Below, piece by piece: positions 9,101 to 17,200 of a stretch of DNA of 43,437 nt. The stretch covers positions 1-43,437 of the forward strand of contig JAOAUC010000047.1 of assembly GCA_030157785.1 (NCBI GenBank), given 5' to 3'. The stretch is from Zoogloea oleivorans (GTDB lineage: Bacteria > Pseudomonadota > Gammaproteobacteria > Burkholderiales > Rhodocyclaceae). The notes under the pieces were generated by a model, which was not told the DNA's origin, searched no databases, and was given only the letters and a program-made list of their open reading frames with translations. Every line of letters begins with the position of its first letter. Within the stretch, counting starts at the first letter, position 1. The position numbers and the translations under genes were made by a program.

Positions 9101-9257
9101 GGCAGCCCTGTCCCACGGCATCGGCTCGGAAACCCAGCGGCCCTTCGCCGTGGTGATCGTCGGCGGCATCGTCAGCGCCACCCTCTTCACCCTGCTGCTG
9201 CTCCCCGTGCTGTTGTCCTTCGGCGGACCTGACAGGCAAGCCGCAGAACGGAACTGA
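6159..9257 (+). CDS. czcA: Heavy-metal efflux RND transporter, CzcA/CnrA-like
   Basis: Inner-membrane proton-driven pump of 1032 residues, full length for the HME-RND family. It shows the family start (FVIIAALVLLGYGLYAFNQI), the conserved VQVVTQATGQAPEEVE porter strand, and the transmembrane-4 proton-relay motif DFGVIIDSAVVMVE at residues 393-406. The three acidic positions (Asp393, Asp399, Glu406) correspond to those essential in CzcA. The motif is of the Zn/Co/Cd/Ni type and lacks the CusA pattern, so a divalent cation is the likely substrate rather than Cu(I)/Ag(I). The Asn that often follows the final Glu is Ala here. Downstream regulator genes are co-transcribed (2-base gap). Confidence 0.94.
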   Translation: MFDNLITAVLRQRAFVIIAALVLLGYGLYAFNQIAIEAFPDVQDVQVQVVTQATGQAPEEVERTVTLPIEREMSGVPGLTQLRSVSITGLSVVTLTFNEKTADYFARQQVLERLQTVNLPAGMQPVLAPLTTAVGEIYRYVLEAPPAAAQEEVRAVQDWTVRPALRMVPGIADVVSFGGAIREMQVRIDPNLLRKYAVSLDEVSQALAGSSANGSGGLLRRGDEALVVRTLGLFNTLDDMRDVVIVARDGKPVRIGDVAEVIAGARPRTGIVAFNDRDDVIEGIVQMTKGGNAAKIVEALRLKVDEVNARLPEGYHLRPIYQRSELIAHTVATVGENLLVGAILVTAILLAFLRNLRAAIIVAAVIPLSLMFAFILMHAMGVSANLISLGAVDFGVIIDSAVVMVEALMVRLAVDAHTEHHGITSPIGRRMHALKQTCVELGAPIMFSKAIIIVAFLPIFTFQRVEGRIFTPVALTLSFALLGGLILTLTLVPTLLSYALKKDMAEKESAWLHRLQVGYRALLVRLQLRRRATIIASVATLVAALLLAPLLGSEFLPKLDEGNIWLTINLPQSSALSNTKEIERKVRAVLSTYPEVKAVITHVGRPDDGTDPKGPNNIEILVDLKPHDEWRFATKDALVDSMSAKLAAIPGLPTNFSQVIQDSVEESLSGAKGEIAVKVFGPNLEMLETKGRQIASVLDRIQGSADVAALPVGGQSEVDIRLRREALARYGIRVTDVNLMIQTALGGSAVNVFYDGERRYDVTLRFGPSFRDQVDDIANLPVALPDGKGSIPLGDLADVELRQGASRIQREAGSRNVIVKANLRGRDQGSFVAEAQQKVAAEVTLPAGYSVTWGGQFENQQRAMGRLKLIVPITLGLIFSLLFWAFRDIRPAMLVLSMVPFTLIGGFAGLALAGLHLSVSSAVGFIAVAGISVQNGVIMVEQVIEIARRGAPRSEAILDGAMLRLRPIVMTALMAGLGLLPAALSHGIGSETQRPFAVVIVGGIVSATLFTLLLLPVLLSFGGPDRQAAERN

Positions 9258-9259
9258 AC

Positions 9260-9949
9260 ATGCGCGTACTGATTGTCGAAGACGACCCGCTGCTGGCCGA
9301 TGGCGTCGCCCAGCTCCTGCGCGGCAGCGGCCTCACCGCCGACTATGTCGGCAGCGCCGAGCTGGCCGAAGCAGCCCTGGCCACCGAGCAGTTCGACCTG
9401 CTGGTGCTCGACATCGGCCTGCCCGGCATGGATGGCCTGGAGCTGCTGAGTCGCCTGCGGGCCCGCCACAACCCGGTGCACGTGCTCATGCTGACGGCCC
9501 GCGACGCCCTCAACGAGCGGGTCCGCGGCCTCAACCTGGGCGCCGACGACTACCTCACCAAGCCCTTTGCCGCGGTCGAACTGATCGCCCGCGTCAACGC
9601 CCTCGTCCGGCGCAGCCGCGGCCAGGGCGCCCAGCGCCGCGAGTTCGGCCCCCTCAACCTCGACGAGGACGCCCACCGGGCCTGGCTGGGCGGTCAGCCC
9701 CTCGACCTGCCCCGGCGGGAATGGGCGATCCTGCTGTTTCTTCTCGACAACCTGGAGCGGGTTCTCAGCAAGGAGCGTATCGTCGCCGCGGTGTGCACCT
9801 GGGACCAGGACATGAGCGTGAACGCCGTCGAAGTCTATATCTCGCGCCTGCGCACCAAGCTCGAACCGGCCGGGATCCGCATCCGCACCGTGCGCGGGCT
9901 GGGCTACATGCTCGAAGACCTGAGCCGTGACCTGAAACCCGCCCCATGA
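9260..9949 (+). CDS. OmpR/PhoB-family response regulator (TctD/QseB-like)
   Basis: A DNA-binding transcription factor of 229 residues. Receiver domain 1-115 has the acidic pair EDD, the phospho-acceptor Asp51 in LVLDIGLPGMDG, the LTARD threonine region and the switch lysine in DDYLTKPF. The C-terminal winged helix includes LDLPRREWAILLFLL and the recognition part VYISRLRTKLEPAGIRIRTVRGLGYML. It begins two bases after the pump gene and overlaps the sensor kinase gene by ATGA, so it probably autoregulates the efflux operon. Sequence flavour is closer to TctD/QseB than to the CzcR/CopR branch. Confidence 0.93.
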   Translation: MRVLIVEDDPLLADGVAQLLRGSGLTADYVGSAELAEAALATEQFDLLVLDIGLPGMDGLELLSRLRARHNPVHVLMLTARDALNERVRGLNLGADDYLTKPFAAVELIARVNALVRRSRGQGAQRREFGPLNLDEDAHRAWLGGQPLDLPRREWAILLFLLDNLERVLSKERIVAAVCTWDQDMSVNAVEVYISRLRTKLEPAGIRIRTVRGLGYMLEDLSRDLKPAP

Positions 9950-11331
9950 CCCGCAGCCTGCGCAAGGCCCTGCTGCTGTGGCTGCTGCTGCCTGCCGGGC
10001 TAGCCGTCATCACTTTTCTGCCGCTGGCCTTCCACCTGGTACACCAGCCGGCCATGGAAGCCCTCGACCGGGCCCTCGCCGACGCCAGCCTGGCCCTTGT
10101 TCCGCACCTTGACGTGGTCGACGGCAAACCACGCTTCGTCTTCCCTGCCGCCGCCGAACAAGTTCTGCGCGCCGACCGGGTGGACGACATTTACTACCTC
10201 GTCCTCGGCCCCAACGACCGCTTCGTGGCGGGCGACGCCGGCCTGCCCCACCAGCCGCCGGACGGCGAAGACAGCCACGCCGACCGGGTCAGCTTCTACT
10301 CCCACTTCCGCGACCACCCGATCCGCGTCAGCGCCGTCCGCCGCACCATTTCCGGCGAGCCCTTCGTCTTCGTCACCGCCGAAACCACCCGCAAGCGCGA
10401 CCAGTTGCGCGTCGACCTGGCCTTTGCACTGATCCTGCCGCTGATCTTCTTCGCCGGCGCCACCGGGCTGACCATCTGGTTCGGCATCCGCCACGCCCTG
10501 CTGCCCGTCGAAGACATCCGGCGCGCCCTCCACGGCATGGAGCACCGCGCCATGAAGCCCCTCGACGCCGCCTCCGCCCCCGGTGAAATCCGCCCGCTAG
10601 TCGAAGAGTTCAACCTCGCCCTTGAACGCCTGGAACAGGCCTCCGATGCCCAGCAACGCTTCGTCGCCAACGCCGCCCACCAGTTGCGCACCCCGCTGGC
10701 CGGTATCCGCACCCAGCTCGAGCTGCTCCAGCGGGAGCCCGACGCCACAGAACGGGAAACCCGCAGCCACCAGTGCATCGGCGCCATCGAGCGCCTTGGC
10801 CACCTGATAAACCAGATGCTGGTGCTGCTGTCGGCCGAACCTGGCGGACGCCATGCCGGCCTGGCCGAAGCCCTCGACTTACCCGAACTGATCCGCGAGC
10901 GCAGCCCGGAATGGATCCGCCTGGCCGAAACCCGCGGCATCGACCTGGGCTTCGAGCTGGAGCCCGCCCGCGTCACCGGCGACGGCCTGCTCCTCGGCGA
11001 AATGGTCGCCAACCTGGTGGTGAATGCCCTCAACTACACCCCGGCCAGTGGCGAGGTGACCATCCGCAGCCGCGAAGCCGACGGACAGGCGATCATCGAA
11101 GTGGAGGACAACGGCCCCGGCATTCCCCCCGACGCCCGGGAACGGGTCTTCGAGCGCTTCTTCCGCCTGCCTGCTGCCAGCGCCCCGGGCAGCGGCCTCG
11201 GCCTGGCCATCGTGCGCGAGATCGCCCACGGTTTTGGGGGTGAGGTCAGCATTCTCAGCCCGCCGGGCGGACGGGGCGCCCTGCTCCGGGTGTGCCTGCC
11301 GACCGGGGAGCCGGACACATCCACCGCATGA
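9946..11331 (+). CDS. Sensor histidine kinase, TctE-like (2CSK_N sensor domain)
   Basis: Inner-membrane sensor kinase of 461 residues. TM1 is about residues 8-29 and TM2 about 155-178. Between them is a periplasmic domain with the 2CSK_N pattern (ALDRALADASLALVPHL, then VDDIYYLVLGPNDRFVAGD, then LP). After a short HAMP-like linker come HisKA with NAAHQLRTPLAG (His245), the N-box MVANLVVNALNYTP, G1 DNGPGIPPDARE, F-box FERFFR and G2 GSGLGLAIV. TctE-type sensors classically serve tricarboxylate uptake. Here the gene is the last of the metal efflux operon (ATGA overlap with the regulator), so its ligand may be a metal or metal chelate; that is inference. Confidence 0.92.
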   Translation: MTRSLRKALLLWLLLPAGLAVITFLPLAFHLVHQPAMEALDRALADASLALVPHLDVVDGKPRFVFPAAAEQVLRADRVDDIYYLVLGPNDRFVAGDAGLPHQPPDGEDSHADRVSFYSHFRDHPIRVSAVRRTISGEPFVFVTAETTRKRDQLRVDLAFALILPLIFFAGATGLTIWFGIRHALLPVEDIRRALHGMEHRAMKPLDAASAPGEIRPLVEEFNLALERLEQASDAQQRFVANAAHQLRTPLAGIRTQLELLQREPDATERETRSHQCIGAIERLGHLINQMLVLLSAEPGGRHAGLAEALDLPELIRERSPEWIRLAETRGIDLGFELEPARVTGDGLLLGEMVANLVVNALNYTPASGEVTIRSREADGQAIIEVEDNGPGIPPDARERVFERFFRLPAASAPGSGLGLAIVREIAHGFGGEVSILSPPGGRGALLRVCLPTGEPDTSTA

Positions 11332-11351
11332 CCCCGCTTTCGCAAGACTAA

Positions 11352-11370
11352 TGCACACCCATTCTGTGCA
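11352..11370. promoter_or_regulatory. Inverted repeat, candidate operator before the biosynthetic cluster
   Basis: TGCACA-N7-TGTGCA, a perfect 6-bp dyad with 13-base centre spacing, in the 101-base gap between the sensor kinase gene and the first hydrolase gene. Its position and symmetry suit a dimeric repressor or activator site, but no matching regulator gene is nearby and no convincing -35/-10 pair was found around it. Confidence 0.4.
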
Positions 11371-11432
11371 CTCCTGCGCAAATCCTGCCCCCAGGCACCA
11401 AAGCGAGATTTACAAAGCGGGGGGATGTCGTC

Positions 11433-12392
11433 ATGATTGGCACACAAAAATCCATCCTGACGAGCCAGTCCCGAGCGCGTTTGCCCTTGACCGGCTCACA
11501 GGAAAAAAACAATTGCGCCAACAGTCCTTCAGCAGACTGCGAATATAAAAAGCACGGGCCCGAAATGGGAAACGCGATACAAGATCCGGCTGTTGCCGGC
11601 TACATGGGGGCTGCCGGCAGGCAGTTGTTTTACTGCTATCACGCCCCCCAGGGGGCGACCACCCGTTCCTTCGGCTTCGTCCTGTGTCCTCCGTCCGGAC
11701 GCGAGTACGTCTTTGCCCACCGCACTCTCCGGCAACTCGCCACGCGCCTGTCGCGGGCGGGCTTTCCCGTGCTGCGCTTCGACTACTTCGCCAGTGGCGA
11801 CTCCGCCGGCGCTGACGACGAGGGCAGCGTCGAGCAATGGCTGGATGACATTGCCTGCGCCGTAGACACTTTTCGCAACCACACCGCCGGCGCCCGGGTC
11901 TGCCTGGCCGGCTTCCGCGTCGGCGCCAGCCTGGCCGCCATGCACGCCGCGATCCACCACGATGTGGACAGCCTGGTCCTGTGGGATCCGGTGGTCAGCG
12001 GTGAGCGCTACGTGGACACCCTCCTCGCCGATCACGACCGCTGGCTGCGCCTGCAACAGTGGCGCAACAAAGCGTCCAAGGCCGCCGACGGCGTGCGCGA
12101 GACCGTCGGCTTCCTCCTTTCTCCCCGCCTCGAACGCGGCCTGCGCGGCATCAAGCTCGACACGCTGTCTGCCCCTGCCCGTCGGGTCCTGCTGTTGAGC
12201 AGCAGCCCGGACGCCGACCCGGAGCACCTCGGCGAACACTTCGTCAAACTGGACATCAGCATCGACCGGCAGCACATGCTGTGGCCCGAATTCTGGACCG
12301 GCGGCGAGGAACTCGACGACGTCCTGATGCCCCCCGCCCGTGTGCTGCAGGCCATCATCGGCTGGGCTGTTGAACAGGAGGTCCCGGCATGA
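11433..12392 (+). CDS. Alpha/beta-hydrolase-fold protein with Arg at the nucleophile elbow
   Basis: A cytoplasmic alpha/beta hydrolase of 319 residues resembling the hydrolases that accompany exosortase A systems. Core features are FGFVLCPPSGREYVFAHRTL (oxyanion region), GFPVLRFDYFASGDSAG, the elbow LAGFRVGASLAA at 158-169, and a late histidine in SIDRQHMLW. The elbow is G-F-R-V-G, so the usual catalytic Ser of GxSxG is Arg162. The protein may be a non-hydrolytic partner or use another mechanism. The ATG at 11433 has a GGGGGG tract eight bases upstream. A second Met (11565) is closer to the domain and possible, because the first ~44 residues look disordered. It overlaps the next hydrolase gene by ATGA, implying a coupled pair serving the NRPS/PKS. 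Confidence 0.8.
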   Translation: MIGTQKSILTSQSRARLPLTGSQEKNNCANSPSADCEYKKHGPEMGNAIQDPAVAGYMGAAGRQLFYCYHAPQGATTRSFGFVLCPPSGREYVFAHRTLRQLATRLSRAGFPVLRFDYFASGDSAGADDEGSVEQWLDDIACAVDTFRNHTAGARVCLAGFRVGASLAAMHAAIHHDVDSLVLWDPVVSGERYVDTLLADHDRWLRLQQWRNKASKAADGVRETVGFLLSPRLERGLRGIKLDTLSAPARRVLLLSSSPDADPEHLGEHFVKLDISIDRQHMLWPEFWTGGEELDDVLMPPARVLQAIIGWAVEQEVPA

Positions 12393-13276
12393 ACGAACGC
12401 GTTCTCCGCTTTGGCGACAAGGGCAACCTGATCGGCATCTACACCCCCGCAGCCACCGCCGGCAAGCGGCCCGGCATCGTGCTGGTCAATTCCGGCGTGA
12501 TCCACCGCAGCGGCCCCAACCGGCTTTACGTCAGCATCGCCCGCCAGCTTGCCGCGGCCGGCTACCCGGTGCTGCGCTTCGATCTGTCCGCCATCGGTGA
12601 CAGCAGCCCGCGCGACGACGCCCTGAGCTTCGAGAAAAGCGCCATCAGCGAAACCTCGGCGGCAATGGCAGCCCTTGGCGCCCACAGCGGTGCCAGCGGA
12701 TTCATCCTGTGCGGCATCTGCTCGGGCGCCGACATCTCCTTTCTCACCACCCGCGACAACCCCGCGGCGATTGGCGCCGTACTCATCAACGGGCGCGGCC
12801 TGCATGGCGTCACCGACGACGCCGGCGACGATCTCGAAGCCGCCGCCGGCGCCGCGCTGGGCTCCGATGCCTCCACCCGCTACCTGCTGAAGAGCGCCCT
12901 GTTCAACCCACAAAGCTGGCGCAAGCTGATCAGTGGGCGCGTCAATTACCTCGAGTTGATGCGCCTCGTCGGTGGCAAGCTGCTGCGCCCGGTCGCCCCC
13001 CGCGAAGCCCTGCCGGACACCGCCCCGGCGCTGCACGCCGCGTTCAACCAGGTGCTCGACCGCGGCACCGCCGTGCTGATGGTCTATTCCGAAGGCGATC
13101 TGGCCCTCGACTACATGAAACTGATGTTCGGCAAGGACATCAAAAAACTCGCCGCCCACACCAACTTCAGCGAAGTACGCCTCGCCGGTGCCGACCACAC
13201 CTTCACCCCGCGCGACAGCCGGGATGCACTGATTGCCGCCCTGCGCACCTGGGCCGATGCCCGCTTCGCCCACTGA
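12389..13276 (+). CDS. Alpha/beta hydrolase with Cys at the nucleophile elbow
   Basis: The second hydrolase of the pair, 295 residues, also akin to exosortase-A-associated hydrolases. It has VLVNSGVIHRSGPNRLYVSI (oxyanion side), GYPVLRFDLSAIGDS, the elbow LCGICSGADIS with Cys111 where Ser is expected (dienelactone hydrolase also uses Cys), and the probable catalytic histidine in AGADHTF near the C-terminus. Role proposed from context: releasing or editing acyl thioesters from the carrier proteins of the NRPS and PKS, which lack a thioesterase. It starts inside the end of the first hydrolase gene and overlaps the phosphopantetheinyl transferase gene by 20 bases, so the three are translationally linked. 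Confidence 0.85.
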   Translation: MNERVLRFGDKGNLIGIYTPAATAGKRPGIVLVNSGVIHRSGPNRLYVSIARQLAAAGYPVLRFDLSAIGDSSPRDDALSFEKSAISETSAAMAALGAHSGASGFILCGICSGADISFLTTRDNPAAIGAVLINGRGLHGVTDDAGDDLEAAAGAALGSDASTRYLLKSALFNPQSWRKLISGRVNYLELMRLVGGKLLRPVAPREALPDTAPALHAAFNQVLDRGTAVLMVYSEGDLALDYMKLMFGKDIKKLAAHTNFSEVRLAGADHTFTPRDSRDALIAALRTWADARFAH

Positions 13277-14099
13277 AGATTCGCAGCCTGTCAGCCCCGA
13301 AAAGCTGGCCAGGCGGCCCTTCCACGAAGCGGACGTCCCGCTGCCTGACGGCGACGAACTCCAGCTCTGGCGCTTCCCGCTGCCTCTGCCCGAAGGCCCC
13401 CTGCGGCGCACCGTCGAAAGCCTCCCCAACGCCGCCGAACACACCCGCGCCGGGCGTCTGGTGTTTGCCGCCGACCGCCTGCGTCAGTTGCACAGCCGCG
13501 GCCTGCTGAGGCTCCTGCTCGGCGCCAGCCTGGGCCGCCCGCCCCACAGCCTCCGCTTTGTCGACAACGCTTACGGCAAGCCCGCCCTGGCCGACGCCGA
13601 CGCCCTCCACTTCAACCTATCTCACTGCCGCGACATGGCCCTCATCGGCCTGAGCCGTGCAGCCCCCATCGGCGTGGACGTGGAACGCATCCGCCCGCTG
13701 CCCGACAGGGATGCCCTCATCGCCCATTGCTTCAGCCACGCCGAGCAGGCCTGGCTCGCCCGCCAGCCACCAGACCGCCGCGAGCAGAATTTCTTCCGCC
13801 TCTGGACCGCCAAGGAAGCCGTTCTGAAGGCCCTCGGCAGCGGCCTCGCCACGCCGCTGGAAAGCATCTCGATCCAGCTCCCGGAAGCCGGCGGAGAGCG
13901 CACCACGGTGGAGGGCGCCGGCTCGCCGTGGGCCCTTTTCTCCGCCAGCCCCGACCCCTATCACTTCCTTGCCGCCGGCATCCGCACCGCCCTCTTGCCG
14001 GGCCGCATCCGGCAGTTCCACCTCGTCGACGACAAGACCTCGACAAAAACCCGTGGCAGCCCGGCAAGACAGCAAGAAACATTTCACGAAAGACCTTAA
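13257..14099 (+). CDS. 4'-phosphopantetheinyl transferase, Sfp type
   Basis: Transfers the phosphopantetheine arm from CoA to the serine of carrier proteins; here it would activate the PCP of the NRPS (Ser1005) and the ACP of the PKS (Ser1468). The 280-residue protein has the three family motifs in order: LHFNLSHCRDMALIGLS, IGVDVERIRP (metal-binding Asp and Glu) and FFRLWTAKEAVLKALGSGL. The size and pseudo-dimeric layout are of the Sfp/EntD class rather than AcpS. The ATG at 13257 is chosen; a TTG at 13233 is in frame. The start lies within the end of the second hydrolase gene, supporting co-expression with the cluster. Confidence 0.94.
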   Translation: MPASPTEDSQPVSPEKLARRPFHEADVPLPDGDELQLWRFPLPLPEGPLRRTVESLPNAAEHTRAGRLVFAADRLRQLHSRGLLRLLLGASLGRPPHSLRFVDNAYGKPALADADALHFNLSHCRDMALIGLSRAAPIGVDVERIRPLPDRDALIAHCFSHAEQAWLARQPPDRREQNFFRLWTAKEAVLKALGSGLATPLESISIQLPEAGGERTTVEGAGSPWALFSASPDPYHFLAAGIRTALLPGRIRQFHLVDDKTSTKTRGSPARQQETFHERP

Positions 14100-14109
14100 A
14101 TGCCTGTTG

Positions 14110-14124
14110 TCCCCCACCGGGGGA
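14110..14124 (+). other. Short GC-rich hairpin after the phosphopantetheinyl transferase gene
   Basis: TCCCCC-ACC-GGGGGA, a perfect 6-bp stem with 3-base loop, 11 bases after the stop codon. No T-tract follows, so it is not a canonical terminator; it may reduce read-through or stabilise mRNA ends. The remaining 115 bases before the NRPS gene hold a TAGGATAAT stretch at 14151 without a credible -35 partner. Confidence 0.35.
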
Positions 14125-14239
14125 GCCGCCCAAAGCGGGGTCTATCAGGGTAGGATAATGGTGGTCGAATAAGCGACAGCGACTGCGCAACAGCGCATTC
14201 CCACAAGACAAAATCAAGACTGCCGGGGCCGGAGGGGCT

Positions 14240-17200
14240 ATGTTGGATGCAATTTCAGATACCGAGGGTCACGGAGGCCTGCAGCTGTCTGAATCCGGCC
14301 CTGCGTGGTCATGCTCCCAGGAGCGCAACTGGTTCCTTGAGCAGGCCTACCCGGGCCACGCCCAGCACCGCCATGCCATTGGCGCCCGCATCGCCGGCCC
14401 GCTGGACGTGGATGCCCTGCGTGAAGCCCTGCGCTGCACCAGCTCCCGTCACGACGTGTTCCAGCGCGGTTTCGGCGTGGGTGCCAAAGCCACGGCGGGC
14501 AGCCCGACGCTAACCGTCGACAGCCTCGCCCACGCAGACGCGTGCGCGAGCTGGATCGCCGAACGCAGTGGCGCCGCCTTCCACCCGGCCGGCGAACCCA
14601 TGCTGCGCGCCCACCTGCTGCGCATCACCGCTGACGAACACGTACTGCTGCTGGTAGCTCACCGCTACCTCCTCGACGAAGAAGGCTTGAGCCTGCTCCT
14701 CGGCGACATCGCTGCCAGCCTCGCCGGCACGCTGCCCGCCGGCCCGGCCAGCCCGACGTTTGCCCGATTCATCGACGCCCAGCGCCACAACCCGCAGCAG
14801 GCCGAGCTCCTCGCCCATTGGCGCAGCCGCCTGGCCGGTGCCGCACCGGTGCTCGAACTGCCCACCGACCTGCCCCGCCCGCCCATCCAGGCCTACGCCG
14901 GCGCCAGCCTGCCCGTCGATCTGCCGGCCGGGCTCACCGCCCGCCTGCACAACCTTGCCAAGCGCCACGGCGTGGACCTGCAGGCCGTGCTGCTCGCCGC
15001 CTTCGCCACCCTGCTGCAGCGCCACAGCGGCCAGGGCGACCTGGTCATCGGCCTGCGCAGCAGCTACCGGGCCGACCCGGCCCTCACCCGCCTCGTCGGC
15101 CCCCTCGACAACACCCTGGCCCTGCGCCTGGATCTGTCTGCCGACCCGGCCAGCGACGCCCTGCTGCAGCTCGCCGGCAGCGCCCTCGACGACGCCCGCC
15201 GCCACGCCGCACTGCCCTTCGAGCAACTCATCGAAGCCCTCCAGCCAGCGCGCAATCTTGGCTATGCGCCAATCTGCCAGGTGCTCTTCGACTACCGCAT
15301 CGCACCGCCAGCACAGCTCACGGCCGGCAGTCTCACGCTGCAGCCCTTCCCGGTCGAATCCGCCACCACTTCCCACGACCTGGGCCTGCGCATCGACGAG
15401 CAGGGTGACCAGCTCAGCGGCCGCCTCATTTACGACCCGGCCCTGTTCAGCGCCGCCACCGCCAGCCGCATGGCCGGCCACTACCGCAGCCTGCTCGACG
15501 ACCTGGCCAGCGACACGCCCAAACCGGCCTCGGCCCTGCATCTGCTCACCGCCGCCGAATGGCAGCAGCTCGTCGTCGACTGGAACGCCACCGACGCCGA
15601 CTACCCCGCCGACTCCTCCCTGTCGCGCCTCTTCGAAGCCCAGGCCGAGCGCACCCCGGACGCCCCCGCCATCCTCGGCCCCGGCCCGGCCCTGAGCTAC
15701 CGGGAACTCGACGAGCGCGCCAACCGCCTCGCCCATCATCTCGCCAGCCTCGGCGTCGCCCACGAAACCCTCGTCGGCGTGTCCATGGAGCGCTCGCCCG
15801 AACTCTTCGTTGCCGTCCTCGCCATCCTCAAGGCCGGCGCCTGCTACGTGCCCCTCGACCCGGGCTACCCGGCGGCGCGCCTCACGGCCATGCTCGAAGA
15901 CACCGCCGTCAGCCTGCTCCTCAGCAAGGAACGCTGGCTCGACGTGCTGCCGCCACACACAGCCCAGGTGCTGTGCCTCGACCGCGACTGGCCGGCCATC
16001 GCCGCCCAGCCCGCCAGCCGCCCGCCCGGCCTCGCCGGCGCCGCCAGCCTGGCCTACGTGGTGTTCACCTCCGGCTCCACCGGCCGCCCCAAGGGCGTAA
16101 TGGTCGAACAGCGCCAGCTCCTCAACCGCTTTGCCTGGATGTGGCGCGAATATCCCTTCGCCCCTGGCGACGTATCCGCCTGCAAGACAGCCCTCAACTT
16201 CGTCGATTCCCTGTGGGAACTCCTCGGCCCGCTGCTCCACGGCGTACCCAGCCTGCTGGTCCAGCGCGAGATGCTCCTCGAACCGCGGGCCTTCGTCGCC
16301 CTGCTGGCCGAATACCGGGTCACGCGCATGATGCTGGTGCCGTCCCTGATGCGCATGATGCTCGACGCCCACGACGACCTCGCCGCCCGCCTGCCGCTGC
16401 TGCGCGACTGGTGCATCGGCGGCGAGCCGCTCACCGTCGAACTCGCCCGGCGTTTCGCCCGGGCCATGCCGGGCCGTCTGCTGCTCAACCTGTACGGCCT
16501 GTCCGAAGCCTTCGACGCCTGTTACTTCGACGCCGGCAAGCTCACCGATGCCGACACCCTGGTGCCCATCGGCCGGCCGCTCTCCAACGTGCAGGCCTAC
16601 GTCCTCGACGCCCACCGCCAGCCGGTGCCCGTCGGCGTGATCGGCGAGCTCTACGTGGGCGGTGCGGGCCTCGCCCGCGGCTACCTCGGCCAGCCGGCCA
16701 TGAGCGCCGAAAAGTTTCTTCCCAACCCCTTCCGCGACGCGCCGGGTTCCCGCATCTACCGCACCGGCGACCTCGCCCGCCTGCGCCCGGACGGCCTCAT
16801 CGACTACCTCGGACGCAGCGATCACCAGGTCAAGATCCGCGGCTTCCGCATCGAGCCCGACGAAGTCGCCAGCGTACTGCGCAGCCACCCGGACATCGCC
16901 CAGGCGGTAGTCGTGGCCCGCCCCGACGACACCGGTGAACTGGCCCTGGCCGCCTACTTCGTGCCGCGCGACGCCGCCCCCGCCATCGCCCCCCTGCAGG
17001 GCTGGCTGCGCGAACGCCTGCCCGACTACATGGTGCCGGCCAGCTACACGCCCCTCGCCGCCCTGCCGATGACCCCCAGCGGCAAGGTCGACCGCCTGTC
17101 CCTGCCGGCGCCCGACAAGCGCAGCGCCGTCGCCAGCGCCTACGTGGCCCCGGCCGACGAGACCGAGCAGATCATCGCCCGCCTGTGGCAGGACGTCCTG

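Noticed and set aside
14151..14160. TAGGATAATG as a -10 box for the NRPS gene
   Set aside because: No -35-like hexamer lies 16-18 bases upstream; the match alone is not enough.
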